This document shows, piece after piece, positions 9,937 through 17,969 of a DNA stretch of 64,000 nt. Both the position numbers and the translations under genes were made by a program. Numbering within the stretch: the stretch's first letter is position 1; every line of letters starts with the position of its first letter. This DNA is from Streptomyces niphimycinicus. GTDB lineage: Bacteria; Actinomycetota; Actinomycetes; Streptomycetales; Streptomycetaceae. Under the pieces are notes generated by a model. It was given only the letters and a program-made list of their open reading frames with translations. It was not told the origin of the DNA and made no database searches. The DNA lies in NCBI RefSeq assembly GCF_018883605.1, contig NZ_JAHLEM010000001.1:1-64000 (forward strand), read 5' to 3'.

Positions 9937-11433
9937 TCATGTGCCGGTTCCGGTGCCCGTGCCAGTGCCGGTGCCCGTGCCAGTGCCGGTGCCGGGGAAC
10001 ATCTGGACGGCTTCCGGCAGATGCCACGGGTGTGGTGCGATCAGGTCGGTGATGGCCGATTCCGGGCCCCATGAGCCGGGGGCGTACGGCTGGACCGGCG
10101 GTGGGTTCTCGAGGAGGGGCGTGGACGCACGCCAGATGTGTTCGATGCCGTCGGAACGGGTGAACAGCGACTGGTCGCCCAGCATGGCGTCCAGGATCAG
10201 GCGTTCATAGCCTTCGAGTCCGTTCTCCTCGCAGAAGGAGCCGGCGTAGCCGAAGGACATCGTCGCCGGTTCGAGCCGCATGGCGGGGCCGGGCTCCTTG
10301 GCGAGGAAGGCGACGGCGATCCACCCGGGGTCCCCGAAGTCGATCACGATCTTGTTACCGCGGTCCTGCCGCTAAGCGGCGAGGTCGGTGGCGAACATCC
10401 GCAGGGGCGGTTCGCGCAGTCCGAGGGTGATCACCTGGCGGCGCTGGGCGAGGTTCTTGCCGGAGCGCAGATGGAACGGGACTCCGGCCCACCGCCAGTT
10501 GTCCACCTCCATCCGCAGCGCGGCGAACGTCTCGGTCGACGAGTCGGGGGCGACCCCCGGTTCGTCGCGGTAGCCCTCGTACTGGCCGCGCACGACATGC
10601 GCGGGTTCGATGGGGCGCAGCGCCTCGAAGACCTTGTCCTTCTCGTCGCGCAGCGGCTGGGCGGCGAGCGAGACCGGTGGGTCCATCGCCACAATGCCGA
10701 GCACCTGGATCAGATGCGTGACGATCATGTCCCGGAAGGCCCCGGTGCCTTCGTAGAAGTGGGCACGGCCTTCGAGGCCGAGCGTCTCGGGCACGTCGAT
10801 CTGCACATAGCTGATGTGGTCCCGGTTCCAGATGGGTTCGAACATCCCATTGGCGAAGCGGAGGGCGAGGATGTTGTCCACCGACTCCTTGCCGAGGAAG
10901 TGATCGATGCGGAAGACCCGGGTTTCGTCGAACACGGTGTGGATCGTCTCGTTGAGCGCTTGTGCCGACGCGAGATCGGTGCCGAAGGGCTTCTCCACGA
11001 TCACCTTCGCGTCCTTTGCCAGGTCCGTGTCGCCGAGCATGCCGATGATGGACGCGAACGCCGAGGGCGGAATGGCCAGGTGGAACAGTCGGCGTGACGG
11101 CCCGCCGAGGGAGTCCTCGGCGGCCCGTACGGCGGCGAGCAGCGGGCCCGGGTCCTGCGGGTCGGCGGCGCCGAAGGACAGCGACTCCTCGAAGGTCTTC
11201 CACACCGGCCCGGTCGGCTTGGACCGGCCGAAGGTGGCGACCGCGTCATGCGCGAGGGTGCGGAACGCGTCGTCGCTCATGGCCGAGCGGGCCGGTGTCG
11301 AGCCCACGATGCGGTAGTTGTCGGGCAGGAGGCCCGCCGTGGCGAGGTGGAACAGCCCGGGCAGGAGTTTGCGCTTGGCGAGGTCCCCCGTGGCGCCGAA
11401 GAGCACGATCACATGGTCGTCCGGGCCGCTCAT
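9937..11433 (-). pseudogene. zwf: Glucose-6-phosphate dehydrogenase interrupted by an in-frame amber codon
   Basis: The frame from ATG 11433 to TGA 9937 matches G6PD over its full length of about 500 codons: the NADP loop LFGATGDLAKRK, the active-site RIDHFLGKE, and the C-terminal AMRLEPATMSFGYAGSF and RLILDAMLGDQSLF. A TAG at 10372-10374 (in LRMFATDLAA-stop-RQDRGNKIVIDFGD) breaks it in the same frame, so one base change or read error explains it. Translated as is, the product lacks the last 145 or so residues of the catalytic domain. The tail ends in nine Gly-Thr units. The ATG overlaps the stop of gnd. G6PD feeds NADPH and 6-phosphogluconolactone to the next enzyme in this operon. Confidence 0.88.
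9941..9996 (-). repeat. Hexanucleotide repeat encoding (Gly-Thr)9 at the zwf 3' end
   Basis: On the minus strand GGCACC, GGCACT and GGCACG units alternate as an 18-bp higher repeat, present twice plus parts, and encode nine Gly-Thr dipeptides before the TGA. The other strand reads Val-Pro repeats. G6PD normally ends near the preceding HLPEAVQMF, so this is a slippage-prone extension. Confidence 0.8.
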
Positions 11434-12464
11434 CGCCCGCCCCGCTTCTCGGCGTGTCCGCCGAACTCGCTGCGCATGGCGGACAGCACCCGGCCGGCGA
11501 ACTCGCCGAGGCCCCGGGACGCGAACCGGTCGGTGAGCGCCGTGGTGATCACGGCGGCGGGTACGCCCTCGTCGACCGCGGCCCGTACCGTCCATCGCCC
11601 TTCACCGGAGTCCGAGACGCGCCCGGTGAACTCGTCCAGCTTCGGTGACCGGGCCAGCGCGTCCGCGGTGAGGTCGACGAGCCAGGAGCCCACGACCGAG
11701 CCGCGCCGCCACACCTCGGCGACCTCGCCGACATCGATCTCGTACTGATACGCCTCCGGCTCGCGCAGCGGGGTGGTCTCCGCGTCCGCGGAACGCTTGC
11801 GCAGCCCGGCGTCCGCGTGCTCGATGATGCTGAGCCCCTCGGCGATCGCGGCCATCATTCCGTACTCGACCCCGTTGTGGACCATCTTCACGAAGTGGCC
11901 GGCCCCGCTCGGACCGCAGTGCAGATAGCCCTCCGGCGCCGACCCGTCGGCGTGTCTGCTCGGTGTCGGCTCGGCGGTGCCGGTGCCGGGCGCGATGGTG
12001 CGGAAGATGGGGTCGAGCCGCGAGACGGGCTCCTGCTCACCGCCGATCATGAGGCAGTAGCCGCGGTCAAGTCCCCAGACACCGCCCGATGTTCCGCAGT
12101 CCAGATAGTGCAGCCGGTGCGGCGCGAGCTGGGCCGCGCGGGTGATGTCGTCGCGGTAGTAGGAGTTGCCACCGTCGATGACGGCGTCGTCCGGGTCGAG
12201 GAGGTCGGTGAGCTGATCGAGGGTGGACTGTACGACGGCGGCGGGCAGCATCAGCCAGACGGCACGTGGCCGCTCCAGCTTCGCCACCAGGTCGCCGAGT
12301 GAGCGGGCGGCGACGGCGCCCTCGCCCTCCAGCTCCCTGACCGCGCTCTCGTTGACGTCATAGACCACACAGTGGTGGCCGTCGCGCGTCAGCCGGCGTA
12401 CGAGGTTCGCGCCCATCCGGCCGAGCCCGATCATGCCGAGCTGCATGGGGGTGTCGGTAGCCAT
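11430..12464 (-). CDS. gnd: 6-phosphogluconate dehydrogenase, short (NAD-type) form
   Basis: The 344-aa protein oxidatively decarboxylates 6-phosphogluconate to ribulose 5-phosphate. It shows the nucleotide loop GLGRMGANLVRRL, VIDGGNSYYRDD, the substrate motif CGTSGGVWGLDRGYCLMIGG and the catalytic GPSGAGHFVKMVHNGVEYG. At about 345 aa it belongs to the short decarboxylating class (YqeC-like), not the 470-aa NADP class. ATG 12464 is preceded by AGGAG at 5 nt; an upstream ATG at 12479 is possible but has no site. The gene lies between tkt (27 bp upstream) and zwf (overlapped by ATGA), giving three enzymes of the pentose phosphate pathway in one operon. Confidence 0.93.
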   Translation of the reverse strand: MATDTPMQLGMIGLGRMGANLVRRLTRDGHHCVVYDVNESAVRELEGEGAVAARSLGDLVAKLERPRAVWLMLPAAVVQSTLDQLTDLLDPDDAVIDGGNSYYRDDITRAAQLAPHRLHYLDCGTSGGVWGLDRGYCLMIGGEQEPVSRLDPIFRTIAPGTGTAEPTPSRHADGSAPEGYLHCGPSGAGHFVKMVHNGVEYGMMAAIAEGLSIIEHADAGLRKRSADAETTPLREPEAYQYEIDVGEVAEVWRRGSVVGSWLVDLTADALARSPKLDEFTGRVSDSGEGRWTVRAAVDEGVPAAVITTALTDRFASRGLGEFAGRVLSAMRSEFGGHAEKRGGR

Positions 12465-12491
12465 GTGCTCTCCTGTCACGTCATGGCCCGC

Positions 12492-14540
12492 TCAGCCCGA
12501 GGCCACCAGCTCGCGCGCCACCTGCGCGACGCGCTCGGGGGTGAATCCGAACTTCGTGAGCAGTTGTCTGAGGGGTGCGGAGGCGCCGAAGGTGTGCATT
12601 CCGACGATGGCCCCGCCGGGGCCGACATACCGGTCCCAGCCGAAGGTGGAGCCCTCTTCCACCGCGACCCTCCGGGTCACCGCGGGTGGCAGCACCTGGT
12701 CGCGGTACTCCCTCGGCTGACGGTCGAACAGCTCCCAGCACGGCATGCTCACCACCCGGGCGGCGATGCCCTCGGCGGTGAGTTCCTCGTGCGCGGCCAG
12801 GGCCAGCGCCACCTCGGAGCCGGTGGCGAGCAGGATCACCTCGGGCTCGCCCCGGTCCGTGTCCGCCAGCACATAGGCACCCCACGCGACACCACTGGCC
12901 GCCGCGAGCCGATCGCGGTCCAGGGTGGGCAGGGGCTGGCGGGAGAGGACCAGCGCGGCCGGTTCCCGGCGGAGGGCGGCGACCACCCGCCAGGTCTCGA
13001 CGACCTCGTTGGCGTCGGCCGGGCGGAAGACCAGCAGCCCGGGCGTGGCGCGCAGCCCCGCGAGCTGCTCGACGGGCTGGTGGGTGGGGCCGTCCTCGCC
13101 GACCCCGATGGAGTCGTGGGTGAAGATGTGCACGGTGGGGATCTCCATCAGCGCGGAGAGGCGGATGGCCGCCTTGGCGTAGTCGGAGAAGATCAGGAAA
13201 CCGGACCAGTACGGGCGGAGCTTCGTGAGCGCCATTCCGTTGGCGATGGCGGCGGACGCGTGTTCCCGGACACCGAAGTGCAGATTGCGCCCGGACCGGG
13301 CCCCGGGCTGGAAGTCGCCCGTTCCCCCGAAGGTCAGCCGGGTCTTGGTCGACGGCGTCAGGTCGGCGGACCCGCCGAGGACCCAGGGCACCGCCTTGGC
13401 CACCGCGTTCAGCACCTGGCCCGATGAGTCGCGGCTGGCCAGGCCCTTCGGGTCGGCCGGGAAGGTGGGCAGCGCGGTGTCCCAGCCGTCCGGGAGCTCA
13501 CGGCGCTGGATGCGCTCCAGCTCGTCGGCGAAATCGGGGTACGCACCGCGGTAGGCGTCGAACATCTTCTCCCAGCCGGTGCGCAGTTCGGCGCCCCGGG
13601 CGCCGATGCCCCGGGCGAACCAGTCGGGCACACCGTCGGGTACGTGGAAGTCGGCATCCGGCGGAATACCGAGGACGCGCTTGGTGGCTCTGACCCCCTC
13701 CGGCCCGAACGGCGCTCCATGTGCCTTCGGCGAGTCCTCGACCGGTGAGCCGTAGCCGATGTGGCTGTGGACGAGAATCAGGGTCGGGCGGGCCGCCTCG
13801 GCGTGGAAGGTGTGGAAGGCCCGGCCGATCCGGTCGAGGTCGTTGGCGTCGGCGACGGTGGTCACGTTCCAGCCGTAGGCCAGGAAGCGGGCGGCGACAT
13901 CCTCGGTGAAGGTGATGTCGGTGTGGCCCTCGATGGTGACCCGGTTGGAATCGTAGATCCAGCACAGGTTGGACAGCCGCAGATGTCCGGCCAGCGAGGC
14001 CGCCTCGGAGGAGACGCCCTCCATCATGCAGCCGTCCCCGGCGAGGGCGTACACATCGAAGTCGAAGAGCGGGAAGTCCGGGCGGTTGAACCGCGCCGCC
14101 AGCCACCGGCCTGCGATGGCCATGCCCACGGAGGTGGCGACTCCCTGGCCGAGCGGGCCGGTGGTGGTCTCGACGCCGCTCGTCCACCGGTACTCGGGGT
14201 GGCCGGGGCAGCGCGAGTCGAGCTGCCGGAAGGACTTGAGATCGTCGAGGGTCACCGCCGGACGGCCCAGCACCTCGTACTCGGGGTCGACCGTACGCAC
14301 GCCGGTCAGATAGAGGAGCGACCAGAGCAGGGCGGAGGCGTGGCCCTCGGAGAGCACGAAACGGTCGCGGTTCGGCCAGATCGGATCGGCGGGGTCGAAG
14401 CGAAGGAACCGCTGCCACAGGGTGTACGCGAGGGGCGCCATCCCCATCGGCGTGCCCGGGTGCCCCGAATTCGCCTTCTGCACCGCGTCCATGCACAGTC
14501 CGCGGATCGTGTTCACCGACAGCGTGTCCAGGTCGGTCAT
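12492..14540 (-). CDS. tkt: Transketolase
   Basis: The 682-aa thiamine-diphosphate enzyme moves two-carbon units between sugar phosphates. Family motifs are DAVQKANSGHPGTPMGMAPL, FVLSEGHASALLW, GPLGQGVATSVGMA, the ThDP motif ALAGDGCMMEGVSSEAASLA, ILVHSHIGYGSP, HFGVREHASAAIANG and FTHDSIGVGEDGPTHQPVEQ. Length is normal. ATG 14540 follows GGAGGG. It is the first gene of the leftward tkt-gnd-zwf operon. Streptomycetes usually also have a primary tkt-tal-zwf-opcA set, so this may be a secondary copy, which would explain why zwf can be lost. Confidence 0.95.
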   Translation of the reverse strand: MTDLDTLSVNTIRGLCMDAVQKANSGHPGTPMGMAPLAYTLWQRFLRFDPADPIWPNRDRFVLSEGHASALLWSLLYLTGVRTVDPEYEVLGRPAVTLDDLKSFRQLDSRCPGHPEYRWTSGVETTTGPLGQGVATSVGMAIAGRWLAARFNRPDFPLFDFDVYALAGDGCMMEGVSSEAASLAGHLRLSNLCWIYDSNRVTIEGHTDITFTEDVAARFLAYGWNVTTVADANDLDRIGRAFHTFHAEAARPTLILVHSHIGYGSPVEDSPKAHGAPFGPEGVRATKRVLGIPPDADFHVPDGVPDWFARGIGARGAELRTGWEKMFDAYRGAYPDFADELERIQRRELPDGWDTALPTFPADPKGLASRDSSGQVLNAVAKAVPWVLGGSADLTPSTKTRLTFGGTGDFQPGARSGRNLHFGVREHASAAIANGMALTKLRPYWSGFLIFSDYAKAAIRLSALMEIPTVHIFTHDSIGVGEDGPTHQPVEQLAGLRATPGLLVFRPADANEVVETWRVVAALRREPAALVLSRQPLPTLDRDRLAAASGVAWGAYVLADTDRGEPEVILLATGSEVALALAAHEELTAEGIAARVVSMPCWELFDRQPREYRDQVLPPAVTRRVAVEEGSTFGWDRYVGPGGAIVGMHTFGASAPLRQLLTKFGFTPERVAQVARELVASG

Positions 14541-15315
14541 GGCTACGCCGCCCTCCGTGCGCTCGATGGATGTCTGCGCGCTCGATGGCTCTCTGCGCTT
14601 GTGCACTGCGTCCACGGGCCTGGCCATAAGGGCCGGAGCTGAGCGGCGGCCGTGTGATGGGGCGGGTCCGGTTGGGGAGGGACCGCCGTGCCAGACACGA
14701 TGGTGGGGCGTTCGGCCGAGTGTGGGCCATCTCGTTCGCCCGCTTCCACCAGCGTAGGCTCGCCCGTATCCACCCTCAACTTCGGCCGCCGGGGCTCCCG
14801 TGTGTCCGGAGGCACGTCCGGAGACGTGTCCGGAGACGTGTCCGGAGACGTGTCCGGTGCGCCACGACCGGGGCGGTGCTGCTCCACGGCCGCTCGTGCG
14901 GGCTCCGGGAGCACGGCTTGGCGGCGCTGGACGGCGTCGATGTGGTCGGAGGTTCAGCACATTCCGAGCGCCGCCGAGGCTCCGCCTGGGTCCGCCGCGG
15001 CTCCGCTCGCGTCCGCCGCGATGCCATCCGCGTCCCCCGCGAGCGCTCGCGCCGTCCGCTCGTACCAGTCCATACCGAATGCCGCTCGGCGTGTGCGCCG
15101 AGGCGTGCCCGCGCGGCGGCGAGCGGTGGCCCCATCGTGCCCGGGTGGTGGCCCAGGAGACGTTGCCACCAGCCGCGCCTGCGGGCGGCCACCACGACCG
15201 CCGTCCGGCCCGCTCGCCGCAGTGCCGCATGGCCGCCGTCGCGCCCCCTCCACCAGCGGCCGCGCACGCTCACGTCCCCGGGACGGCCGCACGCCGGTAG
15301 GCGTCGGCAGCCTGG
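14541..15315. other. 775-bp region without a convincing gene
   Basis: This gap lies between the tkt start and the end of the flavoprotein gene, both on the minus strand, so it should hold the tkt promoter. All six frames are open over long stretches, as expected at this GC content, but none gives a recognisable protein or a start with a good ribosome site. It holds a 12-bp tandem repeat at 14816-14857 and, on the minus strand, a 39-codon frame at about 15073-14954 that I do not accept as a gene. Confidence 0.5.
14816..14857 (+). repeat. 12-bp tandem repeat GTCCGGAGACGT, three and a half copies
   Basis: Three perfect head-to-tail copies (14816-14851) plus a final GTCCGG (14852-14857), preceded by a degenerate GTCCGGAGGCAC. 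It lies about 280 bp upstream of tkt in non-coding DNA. There are no spacers, so it is not a CRISPR array. Confidence 0.85.
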
Positions 15316-16713
15316 TCAGATGTCGGATCGGACGATGGTCGCGAGGACGTCGTTGAAGGCTTCGGTGGAGCTGGGGTGGGTGTAGACGGCGTTGCGGAGT
15401 TCGGCCGCCCTGATGCCGTGCCGCATGGCGAGCGCGACGGTGTTGATCATCTCCTGTGCGTCCACGCTGAGCAGGGCGGCGCCCAGGATCTCGTCGGTCT
15501 CGGCGTCGAGCACGAACTTCATCATCCCCCGGGTGTCCTCGACGATGTACGCACGCGGCATCGCTGCGATCTCGGCGACCGGCTGGCTCGCGATCCTCAC
15601 CTGGTGCCCCGCGGCCCGGGCCTGTTTCTCGGTGAGCCCGACGGAGGCCAGTGGCGGGGTGATGAACACGGTGTGCGGGATGGCGACCCGGTCGTCGGTG
15701 GAGCGCTTGCCCTCGCCGAGAAGCTGATCGAGGACGATACGGCTGTCGTCGAGGGAGACATAGGTGAACTCCGGCCCCCCGTTGACGTCGCCGAGGGCGA
15801 AGATATGCGGCCTGCTGGTGCGCAGATGCTCATCGACCTCGACCGCCCCGCGCTCGGTGACGCGCACACCGGCGGCCTCCAGCGCCAGATCGCCGATGAC
15901 CGGTGCGCGGCCGGTGGCGGCCAGGACCGCGTCGGCCTCCACCGTGTGCTGTCGGCCGTCCTTTTCGTAGCCGACGGTCGCCGAGCTTTCGCCGTCCCGG
16001 ACTTCCGTGGTGTGCGCACCGGTGACGATCTCGATGCCCTCGTCCACCAGGATGCCCTCGGCGACGGCGGCAACGTCGTCGTCCACCAGGCCGAAGACCT
16101 TCGGGGCCGCCTCGATGACGGTGACCTGGGATCCGAACCGCCGGTAGATGGAGGCGAATTCCATGCCGAGATAGCCTCCGCCGATGATCGCCAGCCGTCC
16201 CGGAAGGATGGTGGTGTCGATCAGATCGGTGCTGGTCACGGTGTACTGGCTGGACCGCAGGCCGGGGATGTCGAGGACGATCGGCTCCGATCCGGTGTTG
16301 ATCAGGATCGTCTCGGCGGTGATCGTGAGGGGTCCGTCGGCGCATCCGACCCGCACGGTGTGCGGATCGGTGAACGCCGCGGCTCCGGTGAGCACCGTGA
16401 CGGTGTCCAGGCCGTCCAGCGCGTCGTAGTTCTCGCCGCGGAACAACTTGGTCAGGGCCTGTACCTCGGCGACGGAGCGCTCGTACCACTCCTGTGGCAC
16501 GTCCTGCGGACGGCGCTTGTGGGAGTGGTGGACCAGTGCCTTGCTCGGCACACAGCCGACATTCGGGCAGGTGCCGCCGTACATCCTCGCCGACCGCTCG
16601 ACCATCACCACGCGCCGGCCGAGCTTGCCCAGCGTCGCGGCCACCGTCTTGCCGCCCTTGCCAAAACCGAGCACGAGCACGTCGGCTCGCAGGTTTCGGT
16701 TCGTGGTGCCCAT
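15316..16713 (-). CDS. FAD-dependent pyridine nucleotide-disulfide oxidoreductase (RclA/MerA-like)
   Basis: The 465-aa flavoenzyme has the N-terminal FAD-binding strand DVLVLGFGKGGKT, the redox-active disulfide GGTCPNVGCVPSKALVH (C49, C54), the NAD(P) loop IIGGGYLGMEFASI, the second FAD motif HIFALGDVNGG, and the C-terminal dimer-interface pair HPSSTE. The Cys-Pro-Asn-Val-Gly-Cys motif and the lack of any lipoyl or glutathione cluster nearby point to the RclA/mercuric-reductase-like branch, whose members reduce reactive species or metals. ATG 16713 has GGGGAG 7 nt upstream. It is transcribed away from the HAD gene. Confidence 0.88.
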   Translation of the reverse strand: MGTTNRNLRADVLVLGFGKGGKTVAATLGKLGRRVVMVERSARMYGGTCPNVGCVPSKALVHHSHKRRPQDVPQEWYERSVAEVQALTKLFRGENYDALDGLDTVTVLTGAAAFTDPHTVRVGCADGPLTITAETILINTGSEPIVLDIPGLRSSQYTVTSTDLIDTTILPGRLAIIGGGYLGMEFASIYRRFGSQVTVIEAAPKVFGLVDDDVAAVAEGILVDEGIEIVTGAHTTEVRDGESSATVGYEKDGRQHTVEADAVLAATGRAPVIGDLALEAAGVRVTERGAVEVDEHLRTSRPHIFALGDVNGGPEFTYVSLDDSRIVLDQLLGEGKRSTDDRVAIPHTVFITPPLASVGLTEKQARAAGHQVRIASQPVAEIAAMPRAYIVEDTRGMMKFVLDAETDEILGAALLSVDAQEMINTVALAMRHGIRAAELRNAVYTHPSSTEAFNDVLATIVRSDI

Positions 16714-16726
16714 GTTCGCTCCCCTT

Positions 16727-16785
16727 CTCGCCATGGAGCTCGCCATGGAGATGGAATCTCGAGGCGGAATCTCCTCGCCATGGAG
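16727..16785 (+). repeat. Three copies of CTCGCCATGGAG in a divergent promoter region
   Basis: Copies lie at 16727-16738, 16739-16750 (tandem) and 16774-16785, in the 197 bp between the flavoprotein and HAD genes. Flanking words (GGAATC) also repeat. They may be a duplicated regulatory word or simple slippage; I see no family assignment. Confidence 0.6.
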
Positions 16786-16910
16786 CTGGAATCGGTTCGG
16801 GGGCGCTACCTCCGTCACGTCAACCGCACCACCAACACCGCGGCGACGCAACTGGCCGCCCCCGGCGCCATCACGCACCCTGGAAGCAGGCGGAGCCGGA
16901 GGAGAATGCC

Positions 16911-17585
16911 ATGGCCGGACCGATAGCAGCGCTCTTCGACATCGATGAAACGCTGGTGCACACCGGAGGCTCGGGAAAACGGAGTTGGGCCTGGGCGTTC
17001 GACCGGCTGCACGGTGTGGCCGCCGATATCGGGGACCACACCTCGGCCGGGGAGACCGATCCACAGGTCGGCCGGAAGACCTTCCGGGCCGTGCTCGGCC
17101 GCGAGCCCAGTCACGATGAGATGGCCCGCCTCTACGCCGCGTATCTCTGGCATCTGTCGGAGGACATCCGGATGTCGGAGGGGTATCGCGTCCTGGACGG
17201 CGTCGAGGACACCCTGCGGCGGATCACGGACGCGGGGATCATCCTCGGGCTGATCTCCGGCGCGATGGAGGGTGCGGCCAGGATCAAGATGGAACCGGGT
17301 CAACTGGGCCGCTATTTCGTCTTCGGCGCCTACGGCTCGGACTCCCCGGACCGGGCCGAGATCACCCGGCTGGCGATGGCCAAGGCCGCCCGGCTGCACG
17401 GACACGATCTGGCCCGTTCCGACGTCTACGTGATCGGGGACACCCCTCGTGACATCGAGGCCGCGCGGGCGGCGAACGCGACCGCGGTCGGGGTCGCCAG
17501 CGGCCACTACACCGCCGAGGAGCTACGGGCCGCCGAGGCCGACCATGTGCTCACCTCGCTGACCGAACCGTTCCCGCACATCTGA
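16911..17585 (+). CDS. HAD family phosphatase
   Basis: The 224-aa protein is a haloacid-dehalogenase-type hydrolase. Motif I is LFDIDETLVHTGG with the nucleophile and acid aspartates; a helical cap follows (about residues 16-85). Motif II is the serine in GLISGAM, the lysine lies in the AMAKAARLHG region, and motif IV is VYVIGDTPRDIEAARAANA. It is close in layout to phosphoglycolate phosphatase and beta-phosphoglucomutase. GGAGGAG ends 6 nt before ATG 16911. The substrate is probably a small phosphorylated metabolite. Confidence 0.88.
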   Translation: MAGPIAALFDIDETLVHTGGSGKRSWAWAFDRLHGVAADIGDHTSAGETDPQVGRKTFRAVLGREPSHDEMARLYAAYLWHLSEDIRMSEGYRVLDGVEDTLRRITDAGIILGLISGAMEGAARIKMEPGQLGRYFVFGAYGSDSPDRAEITRLAMAKAARLHGHDLARSDVYVIGDTPRDIEAARAANATAVGVASGHYTAEELRAAEADHVLTSLTEPFPHI

Positions 17586-17658
17586 GCCGGGAACGAGCGG
17601 GCCGACCGCCGACCCTCGCCCCCGGCTCAGCCGCTGCTCCGCCGATCGGACGGGGATG

Positions 17659-17682
17659 GCCGCGCCCGGGTGAGGGCGCGGC
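17659..17682 (+). terminator. Hairpin after the HAD gene
   Basis: GCCGCGCCC (17659-17667) pairs perfectly with GGGCGCGGC (17674-17682) around a 6-nt loop, 74 bp after the stop. Confidence 0.55.
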
Positions 17683-17811
17683 GTGGTGGTCGCGCGGGCG
17701 GATGGTCGCGCGGGCGGGTGCTCCGCCTACGTCCCTCCGGGCGGTCCGCTCGGTATGGAGACACGGGTCATGACGATGATTTGATCGGTCTCCTCGGACG
17801 GACTCGTTCGG

Positions 17812-17859
17812 ACGCCGCGAGACAGGGACGCCGCGAGACAGGGACGCCGCGAGACAGGG
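17812..17859 (+). repeat. 16-bp tandem repeat ACGCCGCGAGACAGGG, three perfect copies
   Basis: Units at 17812-17827, 17828-17843 and 17844-17859 are identical and contiguous. They sit about 110 bp before the kinase start. Confidence 0.9.
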
Positions 17860-17969
17860 GTGAGCATGGCGGGCAGGGACGGGCGAGTGCCCAGGGTGGA
17901 CGACGACGCGGCCATACGGCGGTGGCCGCGGCACACGGACGGCGAGCGTCTGCCTGCCGGGGAGGCGCC

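Larger units (their letters stand above)
17586..17969 (+). other. Intergenic region before the histidine kinase
   Basis: These 384 bp hold the HAD hairpin and a 16-bp triple repeat. A 35-codon frame from ATG 17866 ends at TGA 17973 and overlaps the kinase GTG as GTGA. It lies where a response regulator gene would normally end, but its product (MAGRDGRVPRVDDDAAIRRW...) does not look like the DNA-binding end of one. I list it here and do not call it a gene. Confidence 0.45.

Noticed and set aside
9875..10210. Plus-strand frame with a Val-Pro repeat
   Set aside because: It is the complement of the Gly-Thr repeat at the end of zwf, and the rest of the frame has no homology.
10372..11595. Treating zwf as two separate genes (N-terminal 353-aa and C-terminal 136-aa proteins)
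   Set aside because: Both parts are in one frame, align without gap to a single G6PD and the second part has no start signals; one gene with a stop is simpler.
14816..14857. Tandem 12-bp repeats considered as a CRISPR array
   Set aside because: Copies are contiguous with no spacers and no cas genes are present.
14954..15073. Minus-strand 39-codon frame (MDWYERTARALAGDADGIAA... ending GMC)
   Set aside because: It ends in Cys and is acidic, faintly like a precursor peptide, but has no ribosome site, no modifying enzyme nearby and no dense Ser/Thr/Cys core.
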